NCBI GenBank assembly: GCA_003500765.1
Contig: DNQL01000204.1
Coordinates: 1 to 11,217 of the forward strand
Length of the DNA stretch: 11,217 bases
Direction: 5' to 3'
Origin: Elusimicrobiota bacterium
GTDB taxonomy: Bacteria > Elusimicrobiota > Elusimicrobia > Elusimicrobiales > UBA9959
In this document: one piece after another, positions 1 through 6,213 of the stretch
Numbering within the stretch: position 1 is the first letter of the stretch
Layout: each line of letters opens with the position of its first letter
Notes under the pieces: generated by a model
The model's database searches: none
Told to the model about the DNA's origin: nothing
Seen by the model: the letters and a program-made list of their open reading frames with translations, nothing else
Program-made: the position numbers and the translations under genes

Positions 1-1052
1 CCTACCCGGCGCTGGCCAGGCTGGCGCCGAACGTCATGGTCGAGGACGGGGCCGTGCCGCGCCCGAAGCTGCCCGAAGCGGCGGCCAGGGTCCGCGCCAT
101 ACTCTCCGACTACAAGCTGACGGCCGGCCTCCTCTTCCACGCCGGCGACGGCAACCTCCATCCCAACGTAATTTACGACGAGCGGGACATAGAGGAGACG
201 CGCCGCGTTCGCAAAGCCGGCCACGAGATACTGCGCGCCTGCATAGACCTGGGCGGCACCATCTCCGGCGAGCACGGCATCGGCGTGGAGAAGCGCCTGG
301 CGATGAACTGGCTCTACGACCGGGCCGAGCTGGACCTTTTTTCGCGCGTAAAAGAAGCCCTGGACCCCAAAGACCTCGCCAATCCCGACAAGATAATACC
401 CGTCTCCGACCGCCACGCCCGTAGGAAGGACGCGGCGCCGGCCGCCCGCTCCGCCGCGGCCTCCGCCCTGATAACCGAACTCAAGTACCGCGCGGCCCAC
501 GGGATAAAGTCCCGGGTGAAGGGACTGGGGACCCGCCTCTCCTCCCCGGCGGGAGAAGACGCGGGCCGCGACCTGGACGTCTCCGGGCTGAATTCCGTCC
601 TGGAAATTTACGACGGCAACCTGACGGCGACCTTCGAGGCGGGCATACCGCTGCGCTCGCTTCGCTCGGAGCTGAAAGCCGTCGGGCTGGAAGCTCCCAT
701 GCCCAAGCTCGACGGCACGCTGGGCGGCCTCATCGCGGCCAAAGCGTGGACGGGCATACGCGACCTGCTGCTGGGGCTGCAACTGGCGCTGCCAGACGGC
801 ACCGTCTGCCGTCTCGGCGGAAAGTCGGTCAAGAACGTGGCGGGCTACGACCTGACCCGCCTCCTGTGCGGCTCGCTGGGAGCTTACGGCGTGATACTTT
901 CGGCCACCATACGGCTCTGCCCCGCCGGAAAGTCCCCCCGCTTTCCCCACGGGGAAAGCCTCGCCGGGGAATTCGTCCCTTCGGACATCCATCGCCGGCT
1001 CAAGCGGGCCTTCGACCCTGAGAACCTGCTGAACCCCTGGATATACGGCTGA
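1..1052 (+). CDS. glcD: GlcD-GlcE fusion: FAD-linked 2-hydroxy-acid (glycolate-type) oxidase, 5' end missing
   Basis: Partial gene; the reading frame is already open at base 3. The first part is the C-terminal half of a GlcD/D-lactate-dehydrogenase flavoprotein: HAGDGNLHP at 138-164 and SGEHGIG at 264-284 are the conserved metal/active-site motifs of this family, followed by the typical ending around DPKDLANPDKI. After an Ala/Arg-rich linker (about 420-465) a second FAD-binding (PCMH-type) domain begins, with GLGTRL, a TLGG segment and KNVAGYDL (831-854) followed by GSLGAYG. This resembles the N-terminal half of GlcE. The usual GlcE C-terminal half (roughly 150 residues in the family) is reduced to a short tail ending in FDPENLLNP. 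Likely role: oxidation of glycolate or a related 2-hydroxy acid to the 2-oxo acid, passing electrons to the GlcF partner encoded 4 bases downstream. D-lactate is an alternative substrate. The domain order is clear; the substrate is inferred. Confidence 0.88.
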   Translation, partial: YPALARLAPNVMVEDGAVPRPKLPEAAARVRAILSDYKLTAGLLFHAGDGNLHPNVIYDERDIEETRRVRKAGHEILRACIDLGGTISGEHGIGVEKRLAMNWLYDRAELDLFSRVKEALDPKDLANPDKIIPVSDRHARRKDAAPAARSAAASALITELKYRAAHGIKSRVKGLGTRLSSPAGEDAGRDLDVSGLNSVLEIYDGNLTATFEAGIPLRSLRSELKAVGLEAPMPKLDGTLGGLIAAKAWTGIRDLLLGLQLALPDGTVCRLGGKSVKNVAGYDLTRLLCGSLGAYGVILSATIRLCPAGKSPRFPHGESLAGEFVPSDIHRRLKRAFDPENLLNPWIYG

Positions 1053-1056
1053 AAAC

Positions 1057-2427
1057 ATGAGCAAATACGAAGTCAACGAGATGTACGACGCCCACGCCGA
1101 AGGGGAGCTGCACCTCCCCTCGCTGCTGACGCACCTGGGAGAGAGGTCGCTCTACGACGCCGTCAGCCAGTGCAGCCGCTGCGGCTACTGCGAGACCGTC
1201 TGCCCCACTTATATGCTCACCGGCCGCGAACCCATCTCGGCCCGCGGACGCAACCAGCTCACCCGGATGATAATGGAGGGCAGGCTGGACGGCGCCGGTG
1301 CCGCCGCCGAGTCGCTGGACACCTGCCTTCTCTGCGGCGCCTGTTCCGAGGCCTGCTTCGCCCGGGTCCCCACGGCCGACATAGTCCTGGAGGGCCGCCG
1401 CGCGGCCCTGGGCCCCGCGCCGCGTTTCATCCCGGTATTCATCTCGCGGCTCATGCTGGAAAGACCGGGCCTCTTCGGCTTTCTTCTCAAGCTCGGCGCG
1501 CTGGCGCGCCGCACCGGCCTTCCGCGGCTGGCGGGAAAACTGGGATTCTTCCGGATTCTGGGGCTGGGCCCTCTGGAAAAGGCCGAAAGCGAGGCGCCGC
1601 GCATGCCCCTCACCTTCCTATCGGAGAAGCTGGCGGCCGACCCGGAACTGGCTGCCGGGAAGGACGATGCTCCCCGGGCCTGGGCCTATTTCGCCCCCTG
1701 CGGGCCCAATTACCTGTTCACCGAAGTCGGGGAGGCCACCGTCGCGCTGCTCAAGCGTTTCCTCGGCCGCGGCGTCTTCTTCCATAATTCCTGCTGCGGC
1801 CTGCTGGCCTACAATTACGGCGACATACGCCACGCCAGGGATTTCGCCCGACGGAACATAGAAAAATACGAGGAACTTAAGGGGCTCCATGGCGAGATCG
1901 GCGTCATAGGCGACTGTTCCTCCTGCGTCGCTTTCATGAAGACCTACGAGCAGCTCTTCACGGCCGAACCGGAGTGGCGGAACCGGGCCGCGGCCTTCTC
2001 CGCCGCCGTACGCGACGCCATAGAGGCCGTCCCCCCGGCCGCCATGACCCACGCTTCCAAAGAGGCCCTGGCCGAAGCGGGCAGGATAACCTACCACGAT
2101 TCCTGCCGGGCCTGCCACGGGCAGGGCATAAGGAAAGAGCCCCGCGAAGCCCTCAGGACACTGGCGGGCAAGCGCTTCACCGAGCTGCCTGAAAGCGACT
2201 GGTGCTGCGGCGGGGCGGGCGCTTACTCTTTCACACAGCCGGAGATGTCGGAGCGTATACTCAGGCGCAAGACCGCTAATATCGCCTCGGTGCGGGCCGA
2301 CACTGTGGCCGTGGGAGCCACCTCGTGCCTGCTGCAGATAAACGCCGGCCTCAGGCGCGACTACCCCTCCGCGAAAGCGGTCCATTACACGCAGCTGGCG
2401 GAAAAGCTCACCCGGCCGGCCGCATAG
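1057..2427 (+). CDS. glcF: Glycolate-oxidase-type iron-sulfur subunit (GlcF family)
   Basis: 456 residues, near the usual family size. Two ferredoxin-like 4Fe-4S motifs lie near the N-terminus: CSRCGYCETVCP at residues 39-50 and CLLCGACSEAC at 90-100, each followed by typical GlcF context. Two cysteine-rich CCG domains follow: the first around 210-295 with HNSCCG at 243-248 and CSSC, the second around 343-440 with DSCRACHG at 348-355 and DWCCGG at 381-386. This is the electron-transfer subunit that takes electrons from the flavin subunit(s), probably at the inner face of the membrane toward quinone. The ATG lies 4 bases after the stop of the flavoprotein gene and has no good Shine-Dalgarno site, so translation is probably coupled. 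Other members of this architecture serve lactate or glycerol-3-phosphate oxidation, so the substrate follows only from the GlcD/GlcE neighbour. Confidence 0.92.
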   Translation: MSKYEVNEMYDAHAEGELHLPSLLTHLGERSLYDAVSQCSRCGYCETVCPTYMLTGREPISARGRNQLTRMIMEGRLDGAGAAAESLDTCLLCGACSEACFARVPTADIVLEGRRAALGPAPRFIPVFISRLMLERPGLFGFLLKLGALARRTGLPRLAGKLGFFRILGLGPLEKAESEAPRMPLTFLSEKLAADPELAAGKDDAPRAWAYFAPCGPNYLFTEVGEATVALLKRFLGRGVFFHNSCCGLLAYNYGDIRHARDFARRNIEKYEELKGLHGEIGVIGDCSSCVAFMKTYEQLFTAEPEWRNRAAAFSAAVRDAIEAVPPAAMTHASKEALAEAGRITYHDSCRACHGQGIRKEPREALRTLAGKRFTELPESDWCCGGAGAYSFTQPEMSERILRRKTANIASVRADTVAVGATSCLLQINAGLRRDYPSAKAVHYTQLAEKLTRPAA

Positions 2428-2541
2428 CCCCCGGCGGAACAACGAGCCTCCGGCTCCGCAGGTGCCGTGCGCTATGCCGCCCGGCCACCGACCGCGGCGA
2501 ATCTCCGCAAGGCGAGGAGAAGCGCCCCCTGATCCGGCCCC

Positions 2542-2571
2542 CTGCCAAGTAGCCTCCCCGAATGCTACAAT
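2542..2571 (+). promoter_or_regulatory. Candidate promoter with extended -10 box, giving a near-leaderless HD-GYP mRNA
   Basis: TGCTACAAT (2563-2571) matches an extended -10 element (TGn plus TACAAT, one mismatch to TATAAT). CTGCCA at 2542-2547 matches four of six bases of TTGACA with an 18-base spacer. The normal start point, 6-8 bases after the -10 box, would fall at or beside the ATG at 2578, leaving almost no 5' leader. The rest of the 150-base gap after glcF (2428-2541) holds only a short 5-bp hairpin (2444-2456) without a T-run. Prediction by eye only. Confidence 0.45.
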
Positions 2572-2577
2572 ATAAGG

Positions 2578-3741
2578 ATGACACGGGCTGAAGACCTGGA
2601 AAAAAGGCTCGAGCTGCTGGTCAAGTTCGGCGGCAGCATAGGCACCGAGACCCATATCCACAAGCTGATCGAGCTAATCGCCGATCAGGTCAAGACCATA
2701 CTGGCCTGCGACCGCTGCACGGTCTTCGTCATAGACCGCCACACCAACGAGCTCTGGTCCCAGGTGGCCCAGGGCATCAACCAGCACACCGAGATCCGCA
2801 TCCCCTACGGCCGCGGCATAGCCGGCCACGTGGCCGCCACGGGCCAGGTGATGAACATCATCGACGCCTACGGCGACGCGCACTTCAACCAGGACACCGA
2901 CCGGCTGACCGGCTACCGCACCCACACGATACTGGCCGTCCCCCTGCGCAACATAAACGGCAAGATCATCGGCGTATTCGAAGTCATCAACAAGCTGACG
3001 GGCGCCTTCAACAAGGACGACGAGGGCATACTGCAGCTGCTCGGTTCAATAGCCTCCTCGGCCATCGAGAACGCGCAACTCTACGAGAGCCTGTCGAAGT
3101 CCCAGCTCGAGACCATCTACCGCCTGGCCGTCACCGCGGAATACCGCGACCAGCAGGACACGGCCATACACCTGCGCCACATCAGCGAATACTCCGCCCT
3201 GCTGGCCGAGAGCGTCGGCCTGCCGCAGAAGGAGATAGAGAACATCCGCTACGCCAGCCCCCTGCACGACATCGGCAAGGTGGGCATAGCCGACGCCATA
3301 CTTCTCAAGCCCGGCAAACTGACCGCCGACGAGTTCGAGGAGATGAAGAAGCACACCCTCTACGGGGCCAAGATACTCTGCAACGCCGAGAGCACGCTCC
3401 TGCAGATAGCCTGCAAGATCGCCGGCTCGCATCACGAGAAGTACGACGGCACCGGCTACCCGGCCAGGCTGCGCGGCGAGCAGATCCCGATCTACGCGCG
3501 CATAGTCTCGGTGGTGGACGTCTTCGACGCCCTGTGCATGCCGCGCGTCTACAAGCCCAAGTGGGAGCCCGAGCGGGCCCTGGAATACATAAGGGGCGAG
3601 AGCGGCAAGGCCTTCGACCCCATGGTGGTGGACGCCTTCGAGCGGGTCTACGACCAGGTCATCAAGATCTACTCCCTTTCCGACGCCAAGACCACCGTCA
3701 TCCCGGGCATCACCCGGGAGATAAACCGCCACAATTACTGA
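2578..3741 (+). CDS. GAF domain/HD-GYP protein, probable cyclic-di-GMP phosphodiesterase
   Basis: 387 residues, no signal peptide or membrane segment, so cytoplasmic. A GAF sensor domain covers about 22-165. It contains N138-K139, F144 and D148-E149 in the spacing of the NKFDE motif (NK, a few residues, F, three residues, DE), which in known GAF domains goes with cAMP or cGMP binding. A helical linker leads to an HD-GYP domain (about 178-350) with the expected metal and signature residues: E188 and D191 of EYRD, H198, H230-D231 in HDIGK, H285-H286 and D290 in HHEKYDG, and GYP at 293-295. HD-GYP enzymes hydrolyse cyclic-di-GMP to pGpG or GMP. There is no receiver domain, so control is probably by a ligand of the GAF domain. 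The start has no leader Shine-Dalgarno site (AAGG directly abuts the ATG). Ile codons by my count: 23 ATC, 17 ATA, no ATT. Monocistronic, ended by the hairpin at 3762. Confidence 0.93.
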   Translation: MTRAEDLEKRLELLVKFGGSIGTETHIHKLIELIADQVKTILACDRCTVFVIDRHTNELWSQVAQGINQHTEIRIPYGRGIAGHVAATGQVMNIIDAYGDAHFNQDTDRLTGYRTHTILAVPLRNINGKIIGVFEVINKLTGAFNKDDEGILQLLGSIASSAIENAQLYESLSKSQLETIYRLAVTAEYRDQQDTAIHLRHISEYSALLAESVGLPQKEIENIRYASPLHDIGKVGIADAILLKPGKLTADEFEEMKKHTLYGAKILCNAESTLLQIACKIAGSHHEKYDGTGYPARLRGEQIPIYARIVSVVDVFDALCMPRVYKPKWEPERALEYIRGESGKAFDPMVVDAFERVYDQVIKIYSLSDAKTTVIPGITREINRHNY

Positions 3742-3761
3742 CCCGGCAAGCCGCAGCGAGC

Positions 3762-3798
3762 TTCAGCCCCGCCGTCCCCCGGCGGGGCTGAAACTTTT
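3762..3798 (+). terminator. Rho-independent terminator after the HD-GYP gene
   Basis: A perfect 13-bp inverted repeat (arms 3762-3774 and 3780-3792) with a 5-base loop TCCCC, followed by ACTTTTC. The T-run is short (four T), but the stem is long and GC-rich. It begins 20 bases after the stop codon, and the next gene has its own leader. Confidence 0.75.
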
Positions 3799-3867
3799 CA
3801 GGCCGCGGCGCATCTAAATTTCGAAGGGGCGCGGGCCCCGGCACATCCTGCGGGACCGGAGGACGTT

Positions 3868-4260
3868 ATGAACGAGATGAAGATCACTTTTCCGGGAGGT
3901 AAAAGGGTAGCGGCCCTTCTGAACGGTTTTGAAATATTGACGGACCAGCCCCGGGCCGGGGGAGGAGAGGGGGCGGCACCGGCCCCGTTCGATTTCTTCC
4001 TGGCCTCTCTCGGCACCTGCGCCGGCATTTATGTGCTCGGATTTCTGCAGGCCCGCGGCCTATCCGCCGAAGGCCTGGAGATGACCCAGGCCATGGAATG
4101 GGATCCGGAGACGCATCTCATGAAAAAGGTCTCCTTCAACATAAAGATCCCGCCCGGGGTACCGGAGAAATACAGGGACGCGATAGTAAAGGCGGCGGAA
4201 AGATGCGCGGTAAAGCGCACGCTGCACTCCCCGCCGGAGTTCGAGATAACCGCCGGCTAG
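3868..4260 (+). CDS. OsmC/YhfA-family protein, probable thiol-dependent peroxide reductase
   Basis: 130 residues, typical for the small OsmC-like (YhfA type) subgroup. The two cysteines expected of the family are present: C51 in SLGTCAG, at the start of the central helix, and C113 in AERCAV. In OsmC/Ohr enzymes this pair carries out reduction of organic peroxides, the first cysteine being the peroxidatic one. The motif around FDFFLASLGTC is the family hallmark. No signal peptide, so cytoplasmic. The start is supported by a clean GGAGG at 3858-3862, 5 bases before the ATG. The gene stands alone between two terminators. No OxyR- or OhrR-like operator could be recognised upstream. Many YhfA-type members have no shown substrate, so the peroxidase role is inferred from the family. 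Confidence 0.87.
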   Translation: MNEMKITFPGGKRVAALLNGFEILTDQPRAGGGEGAAPAPFDFFLASLGTCAGIYVLGFLQARGLSAEGLEMTQAMEWDPETHLMKKVSFNIKIPPGVPEKYRDAIVKAAERCAVKRTLHSPPEFEITAG

Positions 4261-4278
4261 GCCCTTCCCCGGCAAAAG

Positions 4279-4305
4279 AAAAGGCGGCCGCGCGGCCGCC
4301 TTTTT
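4279..4305. terminator. Bidirectional terminator, 26-bp perfect palindrome
   Basis: Positions 4279-4304 read the same on both strands: four A, GGCGGCCG core, CGGCCGCC, four T. The plus strand continues with a T-run (4301-4305). On the minus strand the hairpin is followed by TTTTCTTTT (complement of 4274-4282). It lies between the ends of the convergent OsmC gene (stop at 4260) and the WecA-like gene (stop at 4326), so it can end both transcripts. Confidence 0.88.
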
Positions 4306-4325
4306 CACGCCCCGGCGGGCGCTCG

Positions 4326-5366
4326 TCAGACCTTTATCTTGGCTATGGCCAGGCTGACCAGGACGAACTCCCCGCCGACCACGAAATATATGAGCGCGCC
4401 CCATTCAAGAGGGACCTGCGTGACCAGGAAAGCGGCGACGGAAAGGCCGGCGGCGGTCAGCGCGGAGATGGACACCACCCTGCGGCGGGAGAACCCCAGC
4501 GCTTCCAGCCGCAGCGCGTAGTGGTCCTTGCTGCCGATGAACGGCGAATGCCCCCGCCTGAGCCGCATGACCGAGACGAAGATGGTGTCGTAGATGGGCA
4601 GGGCAAGGATGAAGAGCGGCGCGTAGACGCCCAGCGGGTTCAGCCCGGTATAACTGGTGCCCATCGCTATCACGGCCAGCGTATAGCCGCAGAACAGGCT
4701 GCCCGAATCTCCCATGAAGATCTTGAGCCGCCGCGAAAAGTTGTAGGGCAGGAAGCCAAGCGCGGCGCCCGCCAGGGCGGCCGAGGCGAAATTGACGTAG
4801 ATGGACTCCGAAGGCAGGGCGATGAGCAGGAAACCCGCCGCAGCCAGGGCGGCCTGGCTGGCCGAGAGCCCGTCCATGATGTCGATGATATTGAAAGCGT
4901 TGGAAACGCCCACGATCCAGAACACGCTGAGAGCCGCCGCCAGGTAGGAGGGCTGGATGAAGTCTATTTTTATCCCGTAGAAGACCGTGAAGAAGGCCAC
5001 GGCGAACTGCACCGCGAACTTGGTCTTCACGCCCAGCCCGTGAGGCTTGCGCAGGTCGTCCACGAGGCCCAGCAGCAGCATCACCGCCCCGCCGGTCAGC
5101 AGGACGCGCAGGTCGCGCAGCGTGCCGGTGGGGAAATCGGTCAGGAAGCGTATGGCTATCAGGGAAGCGGCGAAGGCGGCCGCCACGGCCACGCCGCCCA
5201 GCAGAGGGGTCGCGACCTTATGGGTCTTGACGTGGGTGGTCGGGGCGTCCATATGGCCGAACCTGACGGCCAGCGCGCGCAGGGCCGGAGTGAGCGCCAG
5301 GGAAAGGACCAGCGCGCCCAGGAAACAGGCGAGGTAAAGGCTGAAATTCTGTACCAGTATTTCCAT
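4326..5366 (-). CDS. MraY/WecA-family polyprenyl-phosphate sugar-1-phosphate transferase (GT4)
   Basis: 346 residues with about ten hydrophobic membrane segments from residue 8 onward. Family motifs appear in order: D103-D104 in GLVDDL, the signature N156-A-F-N159 with D162 and D165-G166 (NAFNIIDIMDG), GDSGS at 219-223, and a C-terminal loop SPFIGSKDH with H282. These are the catalytic and metal-binding loops of enzymes that move a HexNAc-1-phosphate from UDP-sugar to undecaprenyl phosphate at the inner face of the cytoplasmic membrane, the first step of envelope glycan synthesis. The C-terminal loop reads DHYALRL where WecA has a HxHH-type motif, so it is not a textbook WecA. MraY itself is unlikely because its HHH loop is absent. 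It lies 23 bases downstream of the GT2 gene and shares its operon. Confidence 0.9.
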   Translation of the reverse strand: MEILVQNFSLYLACFLGALVLSLALTPALRALAVRFGHMDAPTTHVKTHKVATPLLGGVAVAAAFAASLIAIRFLTDFPTGTLRDLRVLLTGGAVMLLLGLVDDLRKPHGLGVKTKFAVQFAVAFFTVFYGIKIDFIQPSYLAAALSVFWIVGVSNAFNIIDIMDGLSASQAALAAAGFLLIALPSESIYVNFASAALAGAALGFLPYNFSRRLKIFMGDSGSLFCGYTLAVIAMGTSYTGLNPLGVYAPLFILALPIYDTIFVSVMRLRRGHSPFIGSKDHYALRLEALGFSRRRVVSISALTAAGLSVAAFLVTQVPLEWGALIYFVVGGEFVLVSLAIAKIKV

Positions 5367-5389
5367 AAGTCCGGCCGGCCTTTACCGCC

Positions 5390-6106
5390 CTATACCGTGA
5401 AATCCCCCCGGCGCAGGGATAATCTCAGGGCGATTATCTTCATTACGCCCCGGACCGCGTCCCTGTAGTTGATCTTTTTGCCTTCTTCCCGGGAACGGGG
5501 GGCGTAAGCTATGGGGATCTCCATGAAGCGCAGGCCCAGGAAAGCCGTCTTGCATGACAGCTCGGCCTCTATCTCGAAGCCGCCGGAGGAAAGGCGGAAA
5601 CGGCGCAGCTCCGCCGTCCGGAAAGCCTTGTAACAGGTGTAGGAATCGGTCATCCTGACCCCGAAAAAAACCGAAACCAGCGTCGACAGCAGGTTGTTGC
5701 CGGCCAGGTAAAGCCGGCTGTAGGTCTTGACCCGGTCGGAAAGCATGCGCGAGCCGAAGACGGCGTCCGCGCGCCCCTCGGCTATGGGCCTGACCACTTC
5801 GGGGATCTGCAGCGGGTCGTATTCCAGGTCGGCGTCCTGGACTATGACGGCGTCCCCCGCGGCGGCGTCGAAGCCGGTTATAAGCGCCCCCCCCTTGCCC
5901 CGGTTGCGGTCGTGCTTTATCAGCCTGAGTTCATAGGGGAAAAGCCTCTCCGCTATGGCCTTGTCCAGCCATTCCCTGGAGCCGTCCGACGAACCGTCAT
6001 CCACGACCACGACTTCCTTGTCGAGAGGGACGCCCTTGATCCTTTCCAGGACCGCGGGCAGCGTCCGCATCTCGTTATAGGCAGGTATTACGATGGAAAC
6101 TTTCAT
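5390..6106 (-). CDS. DPM1-like family 2 glycosyltransferase (polyprenyl-phosphate sugar synthase type)
   Basis: 238 residues from the ATG at 6106. Starts with the GT2 nucleotide-binding fold: IVIPAYNE at 5-12, VVDDGSSD at 34-41, RNRGKGGAL at 67-75, and the metal-binding QDADLEYDP at 90-98. It ends with a basic stretch (EEGKKINYRDAVRG) typical of dolichol-phosphate mannose synthase relatives. There is no C-terminal membrane anchor, so it is probably a soluble or peripheral enzyme at the inner membrane face, transferring a hexose from a nucleotide sugar to a polyprenyl phosphate. A longer reading from a TTG at 6139 is possible but adds a Pro-rich 11-residue head. The -10 box at 6139-6144 would start the mRNA inside that head, so the ATG is preferred. 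First gene of a two-gene operon with the MraY/WecA-like transferase. The sugar is not readable from sequence. Confidence 0.9.
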   Translation of the reverse strand: MKVSIVIPAYNEMRTLPAVLERIKGVPLDKEVVVVDDGSSDGSREWLDKAIAERLFPYELRLIKHDRNRGKGGALITGFDAAAGDAVIVQDADLEYDPLQIPEVVRPIAEGRADAVFGSRMLSDRVKTYSRLYLAGNNLLSTLVSVFFGVRMTDSYTCYKAFRTAELRRFRLSSGGFEIEAELSCKTAFLGLRFMEIPIAYAPRSREEGKKINYRDAVRGVMKIIALRLSLRRGDFTV

Positions 6107-6138
6107 TAGCGGGGGTCCCGGCGGCTCCGGGAGACTCA

Positions 6139-6144
6139 ATTATA
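6139..6144 (-). promoter_or_regulatory. Perfect TATAAT -10 box for the GT2/GT4 operon
   Basis: On the minus strand 6144-6139 reads TATAAT exactly. The start point would be near 6132, leaving about 26 bases before the ATG at 6106. No good TTGACA-like box is seen 16-18 bases upstream (candidates such as CTATAA match poorly). The AT-rich stretch 6139-6170 stands out in GC-rich surroundings. Confidence 0.5.
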
Positions 6145-6162
6145 CAATAAAGACCCTTTTTT

Positions 6163-6168
6163 TATAGA
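6163..6168 (+). promoter_or_regulatory. Candidate -10 box (TATAGA) for the aminotransferase/methyltransferase operon
   Basis: TATAGA at 6163-6168 differs from TATAAT at two positions and lies 18 bases from the opposing TATAAT. The place of its -35 box (6140-6145, TTATAC) coincides with that opposing -10 box. The predicted start point is near 6175, about 38 bases before the ATG at 6214. Weak by itself; its position in the only AT-rich patch of the divergent gap supports it. Confidence 0.35.
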
Positions 6169-6200
6169 ATTGGGGTGCGGGCGGCAGGAAGCGGCCCCAC

Positions 6201-6205
6201 GGAGG
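6201..6205 (+). promoter_or_regulatory. Ribosome binding site that fixes the aminotransferase start
   Basis: GGAGG lies 8 bases before the ATG at 6214. The reading frame is also open from a GTG at 6175, but that codon has no such site, and the extra 13 residues (Ala/Gly/Pro-rich) are absent from the family N-terminus, which begins near MKVPMVD. Confidence 0.85.
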
Positions 6206-6213
6206 CAAAACCG

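Noticed and set aside
2444..2456. Small hairpin GAGCC-TCC-GGCTC as terminator after glcF
   Set aside because: Only 5 bp of stem and no T-run follows.
1618..2661. Minus-strand open frame of 347 codons opposite glcF
   Set aside because: The opposite strand encodes all GlcF cysteine motifs. The minus-strand translation is Gly/Ala/Val-rich with no recognisable domain.
3046..3732. Minus-strand open frame of 228 codons opposite the HD-GYP gene
   Set aside because: It is a mirror of strongly biased coding sequence. The translation (many Val, Gly, Leu, Asp) has no motif, and the plus strand holds the full HD-GYP signature.
4098..5468. Long plus-strand open frame of 456 codons
   Set aside because: It lies opposite the WecA-like gene and across the end of the OsmC gene and the 4279 palindrome. 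The translation is rich in Gly, Arg, Gln and Asp without any known motif: a GC-rich antisense shadow.
6107..6139. TTG at 6139 as the start of the first GT2 gene
   Set aside because: It would add a Pro-rich 11-residue head before the conserved MKVSIVIPAYNE start and overlaps the TATAAT box; the ATG at 6106 is more likely.
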